Positions 42,990 through 52,419 of a stretch of DNA of 64,000 nucleotides are shown here, piece after piece. Positions within the stretch are counted from its first letter, which is position 1; the number at the start of each line of letters is the position of its first letter. This DNA comes from MWDV01 sp002070715. GTDB taxonomy: Bacteria; Verrucomicrobiota; Verrucomicrobiia; Limisphaerales; MWDV01. A model generated the notes under the pieces. The model made no database searches, was not told where the DNA came from, and worked only from the letters and a program-made list of their open reading frames with translations. The position numbers were made by a program, and so were the translations under genes. Location: positions 3,892-67,891 of the forward strand of contig DAONTI010000024.1 in NCBI GenBank assembly GCA_035411585.1, given 5' to 3'.

Positions 42990-44234
42990 TCAGCGATAGA
43001 GGGAAATGCCAACGCGAAACTGGGAACTGCGCTCCCGGTAATCCAGCAGGCTGTCCCCGTAACCGGTGAAGTATTGGGCGTGCAGATAGAGGCTGAAGCT
43101 GCCGTGCAAGAAGCGCATCATCGGATAGGTCGCGTCCAATTGCAGACTGCCGTGCTCGCCCCGGTCGCCCACGCGGCCCAGCGCGGACACCTGCAGACCT
43201 CGTTGCCAACCCAGCACGGCGCGCAAATCGCCATAGCCGCGGTAGGCGGCCAGGTCCGGGTTGTCACTCAAGTCGCCCACGTAAGCCCCGATCCGGGGAA
43301 GCAGCTTGAGTTGCAGAGAATCGTCGCGTCCGAACACCAGGGTGGGCCGCACATACAGGAAGTTCAAACTGCGCGAATCCGCCCCGCCTTTGCCGTTGGA
43401 TTCGTGTAGTAGTCCGGTCTGGAGATCAAGCCGGAAGGCGTTCGTGCGGTCGCCGCCGATGACCCGTTCCCAATGGTGAAGCAGTTCCGGTTGGTAACTG
43501 CTGTCATGAAACGGCGCGGAAGGCGCGTTCCAATCCCACAAGGACGTTTGCATGTAGGCCAGATGCAAACCCCGCAACGCCGGCGCCCGGGCCGCGAGCG
43601 CGCCGTCGTCGTTCAACAGACGGTATTTGAAGCTGACTTGGAATTTGGCATTGGGCGAGCGGGTGCCGGCCACAAAGTAAAACGGTTCGTATCCAGAAAT
43701 GTGTTCCTTGAAAAACCGGCCGGGTTCCAGGCCGGTTCCCGCTTCGGCGGGTTCGGCGTCGCGCAACCGCTTTTGCCAAGCGGTTTCTTCCTCGGGCGGC
43801 AGCGAGACTTCCGCTGCGGGCGCCTGGATGTCGAGCACCAACCGGGGCACGGGTAAATCTCCGAACGTAACCGTAACGGCGCCGGTCAACGTCAACGGCA
43901 CCGACCACACGTATTCCCGGCGCGCGAAATGTCCGGGAGCAATGGTCACGGCAGCAGCGGACATCGGATCCTGCAATTCCGCCACCACAGTTCCCGTGGC
44001 CGTGCCGGCCGTCCAGCGCCCGACGATGGGATGGGGGAAATGCCACGTCACCGGAGCCGCGGAGGTATTCAAAGCGACCAGTTGAAATGGTGCCGTCCGC
44101 CCGGCCGCCACCGATGCCGGCCAGTCAGCCACCGTCAGCATCGGCGTTTGCGCGAGGCCGCCCGCGAGCGCGCACCGCAATGCGACGATGGCGACGACGC
44201 CCGGGCCCCAGAGGTTCAACCCAAAAACTCGCAT
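42990..44234 (-). CDS. Outer membrane phospholipase A with extra N-terminal domain
   Basis: A 414-residue OMPLA (PldA-like) protein. The beta-barrel domain from about residue 175 has the catalytic set H277 and S279 in LLHESNGKGG, and N291 in DSRSLNFLYVRP. It should hydrolyse phospholipids in the outer membrane in a Ca2+-dependent dimer. The signal peptide is about 1-30 (VVAIVALRCALAGGLA). Between them lies a ~140-residue beta-rich domain (FQLVALNTSAAPVTWHFP...), absent from E. coli PldA (~270 mature residues). ATG 44234 is the start of the signal. Confidence 0.88.
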   Translation of the reverse strand: MRVFGLNLWGPGVVAIVALRCALAGGLAQTPMLTVADWPASVAAGRTAPFQLVALNTSAAPVTWHFPHPIVGRWTAGTATGTVVAELQDPMSAAAVTIAPGHFARREYVWSVPLTLTGAVTVTFGDLPVPRLVLDIQAPAAEVSLPPEEETAWQKRLRDAEPAEAGTGLEPGRFFKEHISGYEPFYFVAGTRSPNAKFQVSFKYRLLNDDGALAARAPALRGLHLAYMQTSLWDWNAPSAPFHDSSYQPELLHHWERVIGGDRTNAFRLDLQTGLLHESNGKGGADSRSLNFLYVRPTLVFGRDDSLQLKLLPRIGAYVGDLSDNPDLAAYRGYGDLRAVLGWQRGLQVSALGRVGDRGEHGSLQLDATYPMMRFLHGSFSLYLHAQYFTGYGDSLLDYRERSSQFRVGISLYR

Positions 44235-44289
44235 GCCGGAAACGCTACCGGGGCGTTCCCGCCGCGGCAAGCGGGCGGCGCGCGGCGCC

Positions 44290-44754
44290 TCAGGTTTCAT
44301 TGGGAAACCCCTGCTGACGCAACGCCTCAAACAAGACCAGCGCCACGCAGTTGGCCAGATTCAGCGAACGCGCCTGCGGATTGAACATCGGGATGCGCAA
44401 CCAGTGCCCGGAATGCGCCGTCAACAGGGGCGGCGGCAGTCCGGCGGTCTCCCGCCCGAACACCAGATAATCGTCCGGCGCAAATTGCGCGTCGGTATAA
44501 CGCCGCGGCCCGCGGGATTCGATGAACCACAAACGCGCCGTCGGGGGCAGATGCTGTTGGAAGGCGGTCCACCCCGGCCACCGACGCCACGTCAACTGCC
44601 GCCAGTAATCCATGCCCGCCCGTTTCAGTTGCGCGTCATCCAGCTTGAACCCAAAAGGCTCGATGAGATGCAGCGTCGAGCGGGTGGCCGCGCATAACCG
44701 GGCCACATTGCCGGTGTTGGGCGGAATCTCCGGTTCAACCAGGACGACGTGCAT
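44290..44754 (-). CDS. trmL: tRNA (cytidine(34)-2'-O)-methyltransferase
   Basis: A 154-residue SPOUT methyltransferase modifying the wobble base of tRNA-Leu isoacceptors. The N-terminal HVVLVEPEIPPNTGNVARLCAAT, central FGRETAGLPPPLL and C-terminal IPMFNPQARSLNLANCVALVLFEALRQ (knotted SAM site) are unmistakable. Length equals E. coli TrmL (157). ATG 44754 is just after the truA stop, so the two tRNA-modification genes are probably cotranscribed. Confidence 0.93.
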   Translation of the reverse strand: MHVVLVEPEIPPNTGNVARLCAATRSTLHLIEPFGFKLDDAQLKRAGMDYWRQLTWRRWPGWTAFQQHLPPTARLWFIESRGPRRYTDAQFAPDDYLVFGRETAGLPPPLLTAHSGHWLRIPMFNPQARSLNLANCVALVLFEALRQQGFPNET

Positions 44755-44755
44755 C

Positions 44756-45535
44756 TCAACCGGTGGGTTTCCGCTGCCGGATTTTCGCCGGGTAAAACAC
44801 TTTCCACAGCACCAACCCATGCGCTGGCGCGGTCATGCCCGCCCCCCGGCGATCCCGCCGCGCCAGCATGGTTTCCATCTCTTCAACGGCGAACTTGCCC
44901 AGCCCGACCTGCACCAGCGTGCCTACGATGCCCCGGCACATCTTGTAGAGAAAACCATCGGCTTCGAGGATGAACGTCAACAGCGGCCCGTTGCGTTTGA
45001 GATCGCAGCGCGTCAACGTCCGCACCGTGGATTGCGGCCGGTAACCCGCGTTCGCGGTGAAGGACCGGAAATCGTGCCGGCCCACCAACACCCGCGCGGC
45101 GGCGCGCATGGCGGGGACATCCAATGGCCGCGGCACATGCCACGCCGTGCCGCGCCGCAACGGATTCATCGCCGGATGATTCCAGACGAAGTAACGATAC
45201 TGCTTGCCCGTGGCATCGAACCGGGCGTGGAACGGGGCCGGCACGCGGCGGGCGGCGCACACCCGGATGTCCTCGGGCAGATGGGCGTTGAGCGCGAGCA
45301 CCAGTTTTCGCGCCGCCGGGCGCCAGGCGGCAATCGGGATGTCAAAGTGCGCCACCAGACCGAGCGCGTGAACGCCCGTATCCGTGCGACTGGAACTGTG
45401 GAGCCGGGGCCGGCGGGGAAACAATTGCGCCAGCGCCGCCTCGACTTTTTCCTGCACGCCCGTGCCGATCTTTTGCACCTGCCAGCCGGCGTAACCGGTG
45501 CCGTCGTAAGCAATGCTGAGGATGAACCGGGTCAT
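44756..45535 (-). CDS. truA: tRNA pseudouridine synthase A
   Basis: A 259-residue TruA making pseudouridine at positions 38-40 of tRNA anticodon stems. The catalytic Asp is in SSSRTDTGVHALG; RFILSIAYDGTGYAGWQVQ opens the protein and YRYFVWNHPAMNP, FLYKMCRGIVGTLVQVG are also typical. ATG 45535 is preferred; a TTG at 45580 would overlap the ruvX stop (TTGA) and add 15 residues. Order ruvX-truA-trmL, all minus strand. Confidence 0.93.
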   Translation of the reverse strand: MTRFILSIAYDGTGYAGWQVQKIGTGVQEKVEAALAQLFPRRPRLHSSSRTDTGVHALGLVAHFDIPIAAWRPAARKLVLALNAHLPEDIRVCAARRVPAPFHARFDATGKQYRYFVWNHPAMNPLRRGTAWHVPRPLDVPAMRAAARVLVGRHDFRSFTANAGYRPQSTVRTLTRCDLKRNGPLLTFILEADGFLYKMCRGIVGTLVQVGLGKFAVEEMETMLARRDRRGAGMTAPAHGLVLWKVFYPAKIRQRKPTG

Positions 45536-45576
45536 GGTTGGCGTCGTGGCATCCGGGCACCCCGGGGTAATCCGGG

Positions 45577-45990
45577 TCAACTTTGAATCGAATCCAGGTA
45601 GCTCTGCAAAAGAATTGCCGCAGCGGAGGCGTCCACTTTGCCTTTCTGCCGCCGGGCCTTGTGGCCGGCCTCGCGGAGCATGCGCTGCGCTTGCACGGAA
45701 CTCAGCCGCTCATCCCATAGCACCAGCGGCACGGTGACCTCGGCGCGCAGGTGGTCGGCGAACGCGCGCACCTTTTCCGCCGCCGGTCCGTAGCTGCCGT
45801 CCATGTTGCGCGGCAGGCCCAGCACGATCAGTTCCACGTCCTTTTCCTGAATCAATTGCCGCAGGCGTTCCATCACGCCGGCCGGGGGCGTGGCTGGAAT
45901 AAATTCCAGCGGCGCCGCAAACAGTTTCATTTCATCGCTCACCGCCACGCCAATGCGGACGGTGCCATGATCCAAGGCCAGTATGCGCAT
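45577..45990 (-). CDS. ruvX: Putative pre-16S rRNA nuclease / Holliday junction resolvase YqgF
   Basis: A 137-residue RuvX/YqgF RNase H-like protein, implicated in maturing the 5' end of 16S rRNA. MRILALDHGTVRIGVAVSDE carries the first catalytic Asp, LIVLGLPRNMDGSYGP and LVLWDERLSSVQAQRML the others, ending KGKVDASAAAILLQSYLD. The length is normal. The start ATG 45990 coincides with family homology. Confidence 0.93.
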   Translation of the reverse strand: MRILALDHGTVRIGVAVSDEMKLFAAPLEFIPATPPAGVMERLRQLIQEKDVELIVLGLPRNMDGSYGPAAEKVRAFADHLRAEVTVPLVLWDERLSSVQAQRMLREAGHKARRQKGKVDASAAAILLQSYLDSIQS

Positions 45991-46076
45991 GCGCCGGAAG
46001 CGTAACCCGGAAGACCTCGCGGGACAGGCTTAAAATGGGCGGGAAGCCTCGTCGTCGAACGCGCTGGATCGGAAAA

Positions 46077-47900
46077 CTAACGGGCGGCGGACAGCCGCTG
46101 GTCCAACGCCTCAAGTTCCTGGGACAACGCGGCCGGCAGATGCGAGTCGAGCTTGCGATAGTTCGCCGCCACATCCGCAATTTCGTTTTTCCAGCCGGGC
46201 ACATCCACGGAGAGCAATTCGTTGACGTCTTCCGGGCTGATCCGCAGACCGTTGAGGTCCAACGCCTCCGGCGTGGGCAGCCAGCCGATGGCCGTTTGCC
46301 GCGCCCGGCCGGTGCCGTCCACGCGCTCGCAAATCCACTTCAAAACACGGCTGTTTTCGCCAAAACCGGGCCACAGCCAGCGGCCGTTGTCGTTTTTCCG
46401 GAACCAGTTGACGAAGAAAATTTTGGGTAGTTTATCACGGTCCGTGCGCCGGGGCAGCTCCAGCCAGTGCGCAAAATAATCGCCCATGTGATAGGCGCAG
46501 AAGGGGAGCATGGCAAAGGGATCGCGGCGCAGCACTCCGGCGGTGTGCAACGCGGCGGCGGTGGTTTCCGAGCCGCAGGCGGATCCCATAAAAACACCGT
46601 GTTCCCAGCCAAACGCCTCGTTCACCAGCGGAATGGTCGAGGGCCGGCGGCCGCCAAAGAGGATGGCCGAGAGCGGCACGCCCTCCGGGTTTTCCCAATC
46701 GGGATCAATCACCGGACATTGCGCGGCTGGGGCGGTGAAGCGGGCGTTCGGGTGCGCGCCTTTGCGTCCGCAATCGGGCGTCCATTCCTGCCCCTGCCAA
46801 TCCCAACCATGCGCCGGCGCCGGCACACCCATGTCTTCCCACCACACGTCGCGGTCGGGCGTGAGCAGGACGTTGGTGAAAATCGTATTCCGGGAAGCCG
46901 CCGCCAGGGCGTTGGGATTCGAATGTTGCGACGTGCCCGGCGCGACGCCAAAAAAGCCGGTTTCCGGATTCATGGCGTAGAGCCGGCCATCTTTGCCCAG
47001 TCGGATCCACGCTATATCGTCCCCGAGACAATGCACCTGCCAACCCGGCAACGAGGGCAGCATCATGGCGAGGTTGGTTTTGCCGCATGCGCTGGGGAAC
47101 GCCGCCGCCACGTAATGTTTCCGACCGGACGGCGCGGTCAGCGCCAGGATGAGCATGTGCTCGGCCAGCCAGCCTTCCTTGTGCGCAACCAGCGACGCGA
47201 TGCGCAGCGCCAGACATTTTTTGCCGAGCAACGCGTTGCCGCCGTAACCCGAGCCGTAGGACCAGATGGAGTAATCCTGCGGAAAATGGACGATGTATTT
47301 CTTTTTCGGGTCGGGTTCGCACGGCCACGGCACATCGGCTTGGCCAGGCTGAAGCGGCGCGCCCACCGAATGCATGCAGGGAATGAACGTCCCGTCGGGG
47401 CCGAGCTTGTCCAACACGGCCTGGCCCATGCGCGTCATGATGCGCATGTTGGCCACCACGTAGGGGGAATCGGTGATTTCGATGCCGATCTTGCAAAGCG
47501 GAGAATTCAGCGGGCCCATCGCAAACGGGATCACGTAGAGCGTGCGGCCCGTCATACAGCCTTTGAAGAGCGTCAGCAGGGTCCGCCGCATTTCCTCCGG
47601 ATCGGCCCAATGATTGGTCGGGCCGGCTTCCTCCGGGGTATCCGCGCAAATGAACGTGCGATCCTCCACGCGGGCCACGTCGCTGGGATGGGAACGGGCC
47701 AGGTAGCTGTTCGGGCGGCGTTGGGGATCGAGCTTGATGAAGGTCCCCGAGGCGACCATCAGATCGCAAAGCTGCTGGTATTCCTGATCCGAGCCGTCGC
47801 ACCAGTGAACCTGGGCCGGCTGGCAAAGCCGCGTCATTTCCTCGACCCAGGCGAGAAGCCGGGCGTTGCGTGTGGGGGCTGTTATCGCGTGTCCGCTCAT
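46077..47900 (-). CDS. pckG: Phosphoenolpyruvate carboxykinase (GTP)
   Basis: A 607-residue GTP-dependent PEP carboxykinase, converting oxaloacetate to phosphoenolpyruvate at the entry to gluconeogenesis. The nucleotide loop FPSACGKTN is at 268-276 with the hyper-reactive Cys at 272. Other marks: CMHSVGAPL, YGSGYGGNALLGKKCLALRIAS, GDDIAWIR, and EGVPLSAILFGGRRPSTIPLV. ATG 47900 (MSGHAITAP) is the family start; the ~210 bases upstream are open but non-homologous. No other gluconeogenic gene is near. Confidence 0.95.
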   Translation of the reverse strand: MSGHAITAPTRNARLLAWVEEMTRLCQPAQVHWCDGSDQEYQQLCDLMVASGTFIKLDPQRRPNSYLARSHPSDVARVEDRTFICADTPEEAGPTNHWADPEEMRRTLLTLFKGCMTGRTLYVIPFAMGPLNSPLCKIGIEITDSPYVVANMRIMTRMGQAVLDKLGPDGTFIPCMHSVGAPLQPGQADVPWPCEPDPKKKYIVHFPQDYSIWSYGSGYGGNALLGKKCLALRIASLVAHKEGWLAEHMLILALTAPSGRKHYVAAAFPSACGKTNLAMMLPSLPGWQVHCLGDDIAWIRLGKDGRLYAMNPETGFFGVAPGTSQHSNPNALAAASRNTIFTNVLLTPDRDVWWEDMGVPAPAHGWDWQGQEWTPDCGRKGAHPNARFTAPAAQCPVIDPDWENPEGVPLSAILFGGRRPSTIPLVNEAFGWEHGVFMGSACGSETTAAALHTAGVLRRDPFAMLPFCAYHMGDYFAHWLELPRRTDRDKLPKIFFVNWFRKNDNGRWLWPGFGENSRVLKWICERVDGTGRARQTAIGWLPTPEALDLNGLRISPEDVNELLSVDVPGWKNEIADVAANYRKLDSHLPAALSQELEALDQRLSAAR

Positions 47901-48122
47901 CTTAAATTCAATTGTCCGGCTGCCGCTCCGACGGGGAAACCCGCCCGCCGCGAGGGACGGGGCGTGGTGTGGCGCACGTCGGGATTTGAGGCAAGCACGG
48001 AGGAGAAATAGGGGGCGCCGGGCGGTTTGGCGAGAAAAAATATTGGGCAAAAATTGCCGTCTCCCGGGCGGGTTGACCGCCGAAACGCCCGCACCAAGCC
48101 CCTTGCCCACTCTGTCGCCCGG

Positions 48123-49586
48123 TCATTCCAGCCCCGCCAGCGCCCGTTCGAGCCGCTGCCATAATTCCTCCGGGTCCTCCAACCCGACCGACAGGCGGAT
48201 CAAATGCCGCGACACCCCGCAGGATTCCGCCCAATCCAGTTCGGTATAGTGCGCCAGCAGGGTGAAGGGACAGGCGAGCGTGAACACCGTGCCCAGGCTC
48301 GGGCCTTTGCAGACCTCCAACCGGTCGTAAATGCGGGGGGCGGTGGTTTCCGCGTGCCGCGGTAAAAACGTGACCAACGCGCCCCAGCCGCCCTGCGGTT
48401 TGCGCACGGCCTCGTAGGCGTCGCGGAATTCCCATTTCGGATACCAGACCCGTTCAATGGCCGGATGCCGCCGCAGACGTTCGGCAATGAACTGGCCGTT
48501 CTCGTTGTGGCGCATCATCCGGTGCGGAAAAGTGCGGATGCGCGCTTCCAACATGGCGGCGTCGGCATCCCACAGCAGGTCCTCGTGTTGCGCGCGGAGA
48601 AGGGCTTTCAATTCGGCATGCAAGGGGGAGCGTGGATTGCAGATGAGCGCGCCGCCCATGACTTCGCAGTTGCCGGCGGGGTATTTGGTCAGGCTGGTGG
48701 CGATCAGATCGGCAAAGGGGGCCAGGTCCACATTCACCGGCGTGGCCACCACGTCGTCCACAATCAACGGCACCCGGCGCGGACGCAAAATCGGCGTGAT
48801 TTGCCGGACATCCGCCGAGCCCAGCAACGGATTACCTGGAATCTCACAGAAACATCCCGCCAACGGTTGCTGTGCCAGCAGGGCGCGTAAATCGTCGGCC
48901 ATGGAGTCGAGGCGATGCAGCAGGATGCCATCGTAACCTAATTTTTGTTGCAGCTTGAGGGTGTCCACATAGGGAAAACCGAGTTGGGCCGTGGCACGAC
49001 CCGGCGTGCGGGCCAGCACCGCGCGCAACGCCGCAAACTGCGCGGCCATGCCGGTGGGTTGCAAAAAAACATCATCCTCAGCGCAGTGATAAAGCCGGGC
49101 CAATCGCTGCCGGAGCCCGGACGCCGACTCGGCGTTCGGCCGGCCGTTTTGTCCGGCTAACACCGCCTCCGTGTGGCGTGTGGAGACAATCAACCCGGTA
49201 TGCTGCCAGAAGGCGCGCAAGGCCGCCTGTCCGGAGGCGGAAGTCGCCACCGCCCAGATGCCGTTGTGCTCGTGAATGGTCGTCGGGCCACCGCCCTGCC
49301 GCGCGATAAACGCCACGCACAACTCCGCGCAACGCGCCGAGGGAAAGGGCAGACAGGGCTGATCGGAGGCCACCCGTTGGGCGAGTTCTGCCACCAATGG
49401 ATGAATCACAAACCGCGGATAGCCGCCTTGCAACCGTGACATCACCTCCGGACGTTTTTCTTCGTAGCCGACGACATCCTGCCAGCGGGGCAGCGCAACC
49501 GACACGGCGTGCGGGGAGGCGGGCAGCGGTTGACCAAGGGCCTCGCCCTGCCACCGGGGTTGGCGTAACAAACTGTCAGCGTTCAT
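48123..49586 (-). CDS. Cystathionine gamma-synthase-like PLP enzyme, long form
   Basis: A 487-residue fold-type I PLP enzyme of the Cys/Met metabolism family. The PLP lysine is in DLIATSLTKYPAGNCEVMGG; LLAQQPLAGCFCEIPGNPLL and LIVDDVVATPVNVDL are the preceding motifs. The N-terminus PHAVSVALPRWQDVVGYEEKRPEV and GYPRFVIHPLV resembles the extension of fungal cystathionine gamma-synthase (Str2-type), not the short bacterial MetB (~385 residues). It may make cystathionine from an activated homoserine, but a lyase or related activity cannot be excluded. ATG 49586 agrees with this start; no Met-biosynthesis genes neighbour it. Confidence 0.82.
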   Translation of the reverse strand: MNADSLLRQPRWQGEALGQPLPASPHAVSVALPRWQDVVGYEEKRPEVMSRLQGGYPRFVIHPLVAELAQRVASDQPCLPFPSARCAELCVAFIARQGGGPTTIHEHNGIWAVATSASGQAALRAFWQHTGLIVSTRHTEAVLAGQNGRPNAESASGLRQRLARLYHCAEDDVFLQPTGMAAQFAALRAVLARTPGRATAQLGFPYVDTLKLQQKLGYDGILLHRLDSMADDLRALLAQQPLAGCFCEIPGNPLLGSADVRQITPILRPRRVPLIVDDVVATPVNVDLAPFADLIATSLTKYPAGNCEVMGGALICNPRSPLHAELKALLRAQHEDLLWDADAAMLEARIRTFPHRMMRHNENGQFIAERLRRHPAIERVWYPKWEFRDAYEAVRKPQGGWGALVTFLPRHAETTAPRIYDRLEVCKGPSLGTVFTLACPFTLLAHYTELDWAESCGVSRHLIRLSVGLEDPEELWQRLERALAGLE

Positions 49587-49739
49587 CGTAAAGCGCGGTT
49601 ATGGCGCGAAAGATAACGGCTCCCGCGGGAAAGTCCACCGGCGCACTCCGCCAAAGGACGCGCCGGGATGCGACCGCCAACGAGCTTGAGACGACCAGGG
49701 CGGCGATTGGCCTTCTCATGGGAGCAATCCGGTTCTACA

Positions 49740-52325
49740 ATGCCGTCGGTGGGCACGACCCTTTATGATTTGATTCCGCGCGATGAGCGGCCCGGCAACG
49801 ATCTCTTGCTCGAACGCTTTCTGGATTACACCGCAAGCCGCAGCCTCACGCTCTACCCGGCGCAGGAGGAGGCCTTGCTGGAGTTGTATGGCGAAAAGAA
49901 CGTCATCCTGAACACCCCCACCGGGTCGGGCAAATCCTTGGTGGCCGCCGCGCTGCATTTCAAGGCGCTCGCCCAGGGCCGGCGCTCGGTTTACACCTGT
50001 CCGATCAAGGCGTTGGTGAACGAGAAATGGCTCTCGCTCTGCCGCGAGTTCGGCCCGGAAAACGTCGGCCTCAGCACCGGAGACGCCACCGTGAACCGGG
50101 ACGCGCCCATCCTCTGTTGCACCGCGGAAATTCTGGCGAACCTCGCCTTGCGCGAAGGTCCGGACGCCGCCGTGCGGGACGTGGTCATGGACGAGTTCCA
50201 TTGGTATGCCGACCGCGACCGCGGCGTGGCGTGGCAGGTGCCGCTGTTGACCCTGCCGCAGGCGCGTTTCCTCCTGATGTCCGCCACCCTCGGCGAGACC
50301 GAATTTTTCGAGCGGGCGCTCACGAAGTTGAACGGCCGCCCGACAGTGACGGTGGCCTCGCGGGAACGTCCCGTCCCGCTGGCGTTCACCTACTCGGAAC
50401 TGCCGCTGGCCCGGGCCCTCGAAACCCTGGCGGCGGAGGGCAAGTCGCCGGTGTACGTCGTCCATTTCACCCAGGCCGAGGCGGCCCAGAGCGCGCAGGA
50501 TTTTACCAGCCTCAAGGTTTGTTCGCGGGAGGAAAAAAACCGCATCGCTAACGCCATTGAACGGTTCAAGTTCACCAGTCCCTACGGCCCGGAAATCCGC
50601 AAGTGGTTGAAGCACGGCATTGGCGTGCATCACGCCGGGTTGCTGCCGAAGTATCGCGTGCTGATCGAGCAACTCGCGCAGCAGGGCTTGCTCAAGGTCA
50701 TCTGCGGCACGGATACGCTCGGCGTGGGAATCAACGTCCCGATCCGCACCGTGCTGTTCACGCGCCTGTGCAAGTTTGACGGCCAGAAGACGACGATCCT
50801 GAGTGCGCGCGATTTTCATCAGATCAGCGGGCGCGCGGGCCGGAAAGGCTTTGACGAGCAGGGTTGGGTGGTGGCGCAGGCGCCCGAGCACATTGTGGAA
50901 AACCTCAAACTCGAGGAAAAATCGGCCAAGGGCGGCAAGAAATTCGTCAAGCGCCGGCCGCCGGAACACAATTTTGTGAACTGGGACCGGAACACGTTTC
51001 AACGGTTGATCGCCGCGCCCCCCGAACGGCTCGCCTCGCGTTTCCAAGTGTCGCACGGCATGTTGCTTCATGTGCTAAGCCGGGACGGTGACGGGTGCCG
51101 GGCGATGCAACAATTGCTGCGCGATTGCCATGAGTCGGACAAGGCCAAACAGGCGCATCGCCAACGCGCGTGGCAATTGTTCCGCGCGCTGGTGGAACGG
51201 AAGATCATCGAAATCCTGCCCCCGGCGGCGGCGATGGGACGCAAGCTGCGCGTCAACGTCGAGTTGCAGGACGATTTCTCCATGGACCAGACGTTGTCGC
51301 TCTATCTGCTGGAGACCATCCCGCTGGTGAATCCGGAGCAGGAGGATTACGCGCTCGTGTTGCTCTCGCTCGTGGAATCCATCCTCGAAGATCCGGAGAT
51401 CATCCTGCGGCGGCAATTGGACAAGGTGAAAGCGCGGGCCGTCGCGCAGATGAAAGCCGAGGGCATCGAATACGAGGAGCGCATGGCCAAACTGGAGGAA
51501 CTGGAATATCCGAAGCCGAACCGCGAATTCATCTACGCCACTTTCAACGCCTTCGCCGACAAACATCCGTGGGTGGGGCAGGAGAATATCCGGCCCAAAT
51601 CCATCGCGCGCGAAATGTTCGAAACCTTCCGCTCGTTCGCCGATTACATCCGCGATTACGACCTTCAGCGTTCCGAGGGTTTATTGCTGCGCCATCTCAA
51701 CAGCGTCTTCAAGGTGCTGGTGCAAACCGTGCCCCCCGCCGCCAAGAACGAGGCGGTGCGGGAGATGGAACTTTACCTGGGCACGATGATCCGGCAGGTG
51801 GACAGCAGCCTGCTCGATGAATGGGAAAAACTGCGCGATCCGGATTACGAGCGTCGCATCGCCGCCGAACGGGCCAAGGATGCGGGCGTGGATTGGCGGC
51901 CCCCGGGCGCGGAGGAGGCCGCCGCGGACATCACCCGGGACGCCGAGGCTTTTACCGCCGCCATCCGTCACCGCATTTTTACCTTCCTGCGCAGCTTGGC
52001 GGCCGGCGATTTCGAGCAAGCCCTGGCCGGTCTGGATTCGCCGTACGATGCCGAGGGACAACCTTGGACCCCCGAACGCTGGCGCGCGGCCCTGGACGAT
52101 TATCTGACCGAACACCAGCAACTGCTGCTGACTCCCGAGGCGCGCAACCGACGCCACACCTATGTCATCCCCGCGGAAGACCGGCGCTCCTGGCGGGTGC
52201 AACAGATGTTGGTGGATCCGGAAGGGCACAACGATTGGGTCGCCGAGTTTAGCGTGGACCTCGCGGCATCCCGGCAACGCGCCGAACCCGTGTTGCAACT
52301 GCGGCGCTTGGGAAGTCTGGTTTGA
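49740..52325 (+). CDS. Ski2-like DEAD/DEAH-box helicase with DUF3516
   Basis: An 861-residue superfamily 2 RNA helicase. Motifs: Q-region LYPAQEEALLELY, Walker A TPTGSGKS (about 57-64), CPIKALVNEKW (Ia), DEFHWYADRDRG in place of DEVH (motif II), MSATLG (III), GTDTLGVGINVPIRTVLFT and QISGRAGRKGFDEQG (V/VI). The ~450 residues after the helicase core match the DUF3516-type C-terminus of actinobacterial/bacterial Ski2-like proteins (ending LRRLGSLV). It may unwind structured RNA. ATG 49740 was chosen; an upstream in-frame start at 49668 adds 24 residues of low-complexity. Confidence 0.88.
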   Translation: MPSVGTTLYDLIPRDERPGNDLLLERFLDYTASRSLTLYPAQEEALLELYGEKNVILNTPTGSGKSLVAAALHFKALAQGRRSVYTCPIKALVNEKWLSLCREFGPENVGLSTGDATVNRDAPILCCTAEILANLALREGPDAAVRDVVMDEFHWYADRDRGVAWQVPLLTLPQARFLLMSATLGETEFFERALTKLNGRPTVTVASRERPVPLAFTYSELPLARALETLAAEGKSPVYVVHFTQAEAAQSAQDFTSLKVCSREEKNRIANAIERFKFTSPYGPEIRKWLKHGIGVHHAGLLPKYRVLIEQLAQQGLLKVICGTDTLGVGINVPIRTVLFTRLCKFDGQKTTILSARDFHQISGRAGRKGFDEQGWVVAQAPEHIVENLKLEEKSAKGGKKFVKRRPPEHNFVNWDRNTFQRLIAAPPERLASRFQVSHGMLLHVLSRDGDGCRAMQQLLRDCHESDKAKQAHRQRAWQLFRALVERKIIEILPPAAAMGRKLRVNVELQDDFSMDQTLSLYLLETIPLVNPEQEDYALVLLSLVESILEDPEIILRRQLDKVKARAVAQMKAEGIEYEERMAKLEELEYPKPNREFIYATFNAFADKHPWVGQENIRPKSIAREMFETFRSFADYIRDYDLQRSEGLLLRHLNSVFKVLVQTVPPAAKNEAVREMELYLGTMIRQVDSSLLDEWEKLRDPDYERRIAAERAKDAGVDWRPPGAEEAAADITRDAEAFTAAIRHRIFTFLRSLAAGDFEQALAGLDSPYDAEGQPWTPERWRAALDDYLTEHQQLLLTPEARNRRHTYVIPAEDRRSWRVQQMLVDPEGHNDWVAEFSVDLAASRQRAEPVLQLRRLGSLV

Positions 52326-52419
52326 TCCCGGGGATGGCCTTTGCGGAGCGCCGGCCGGGTCATGCGACGGAAAATCCCGGTCTTGAACTTGGGCCGCGGA
52401 CGCCTACTCTTGCCGTCCT

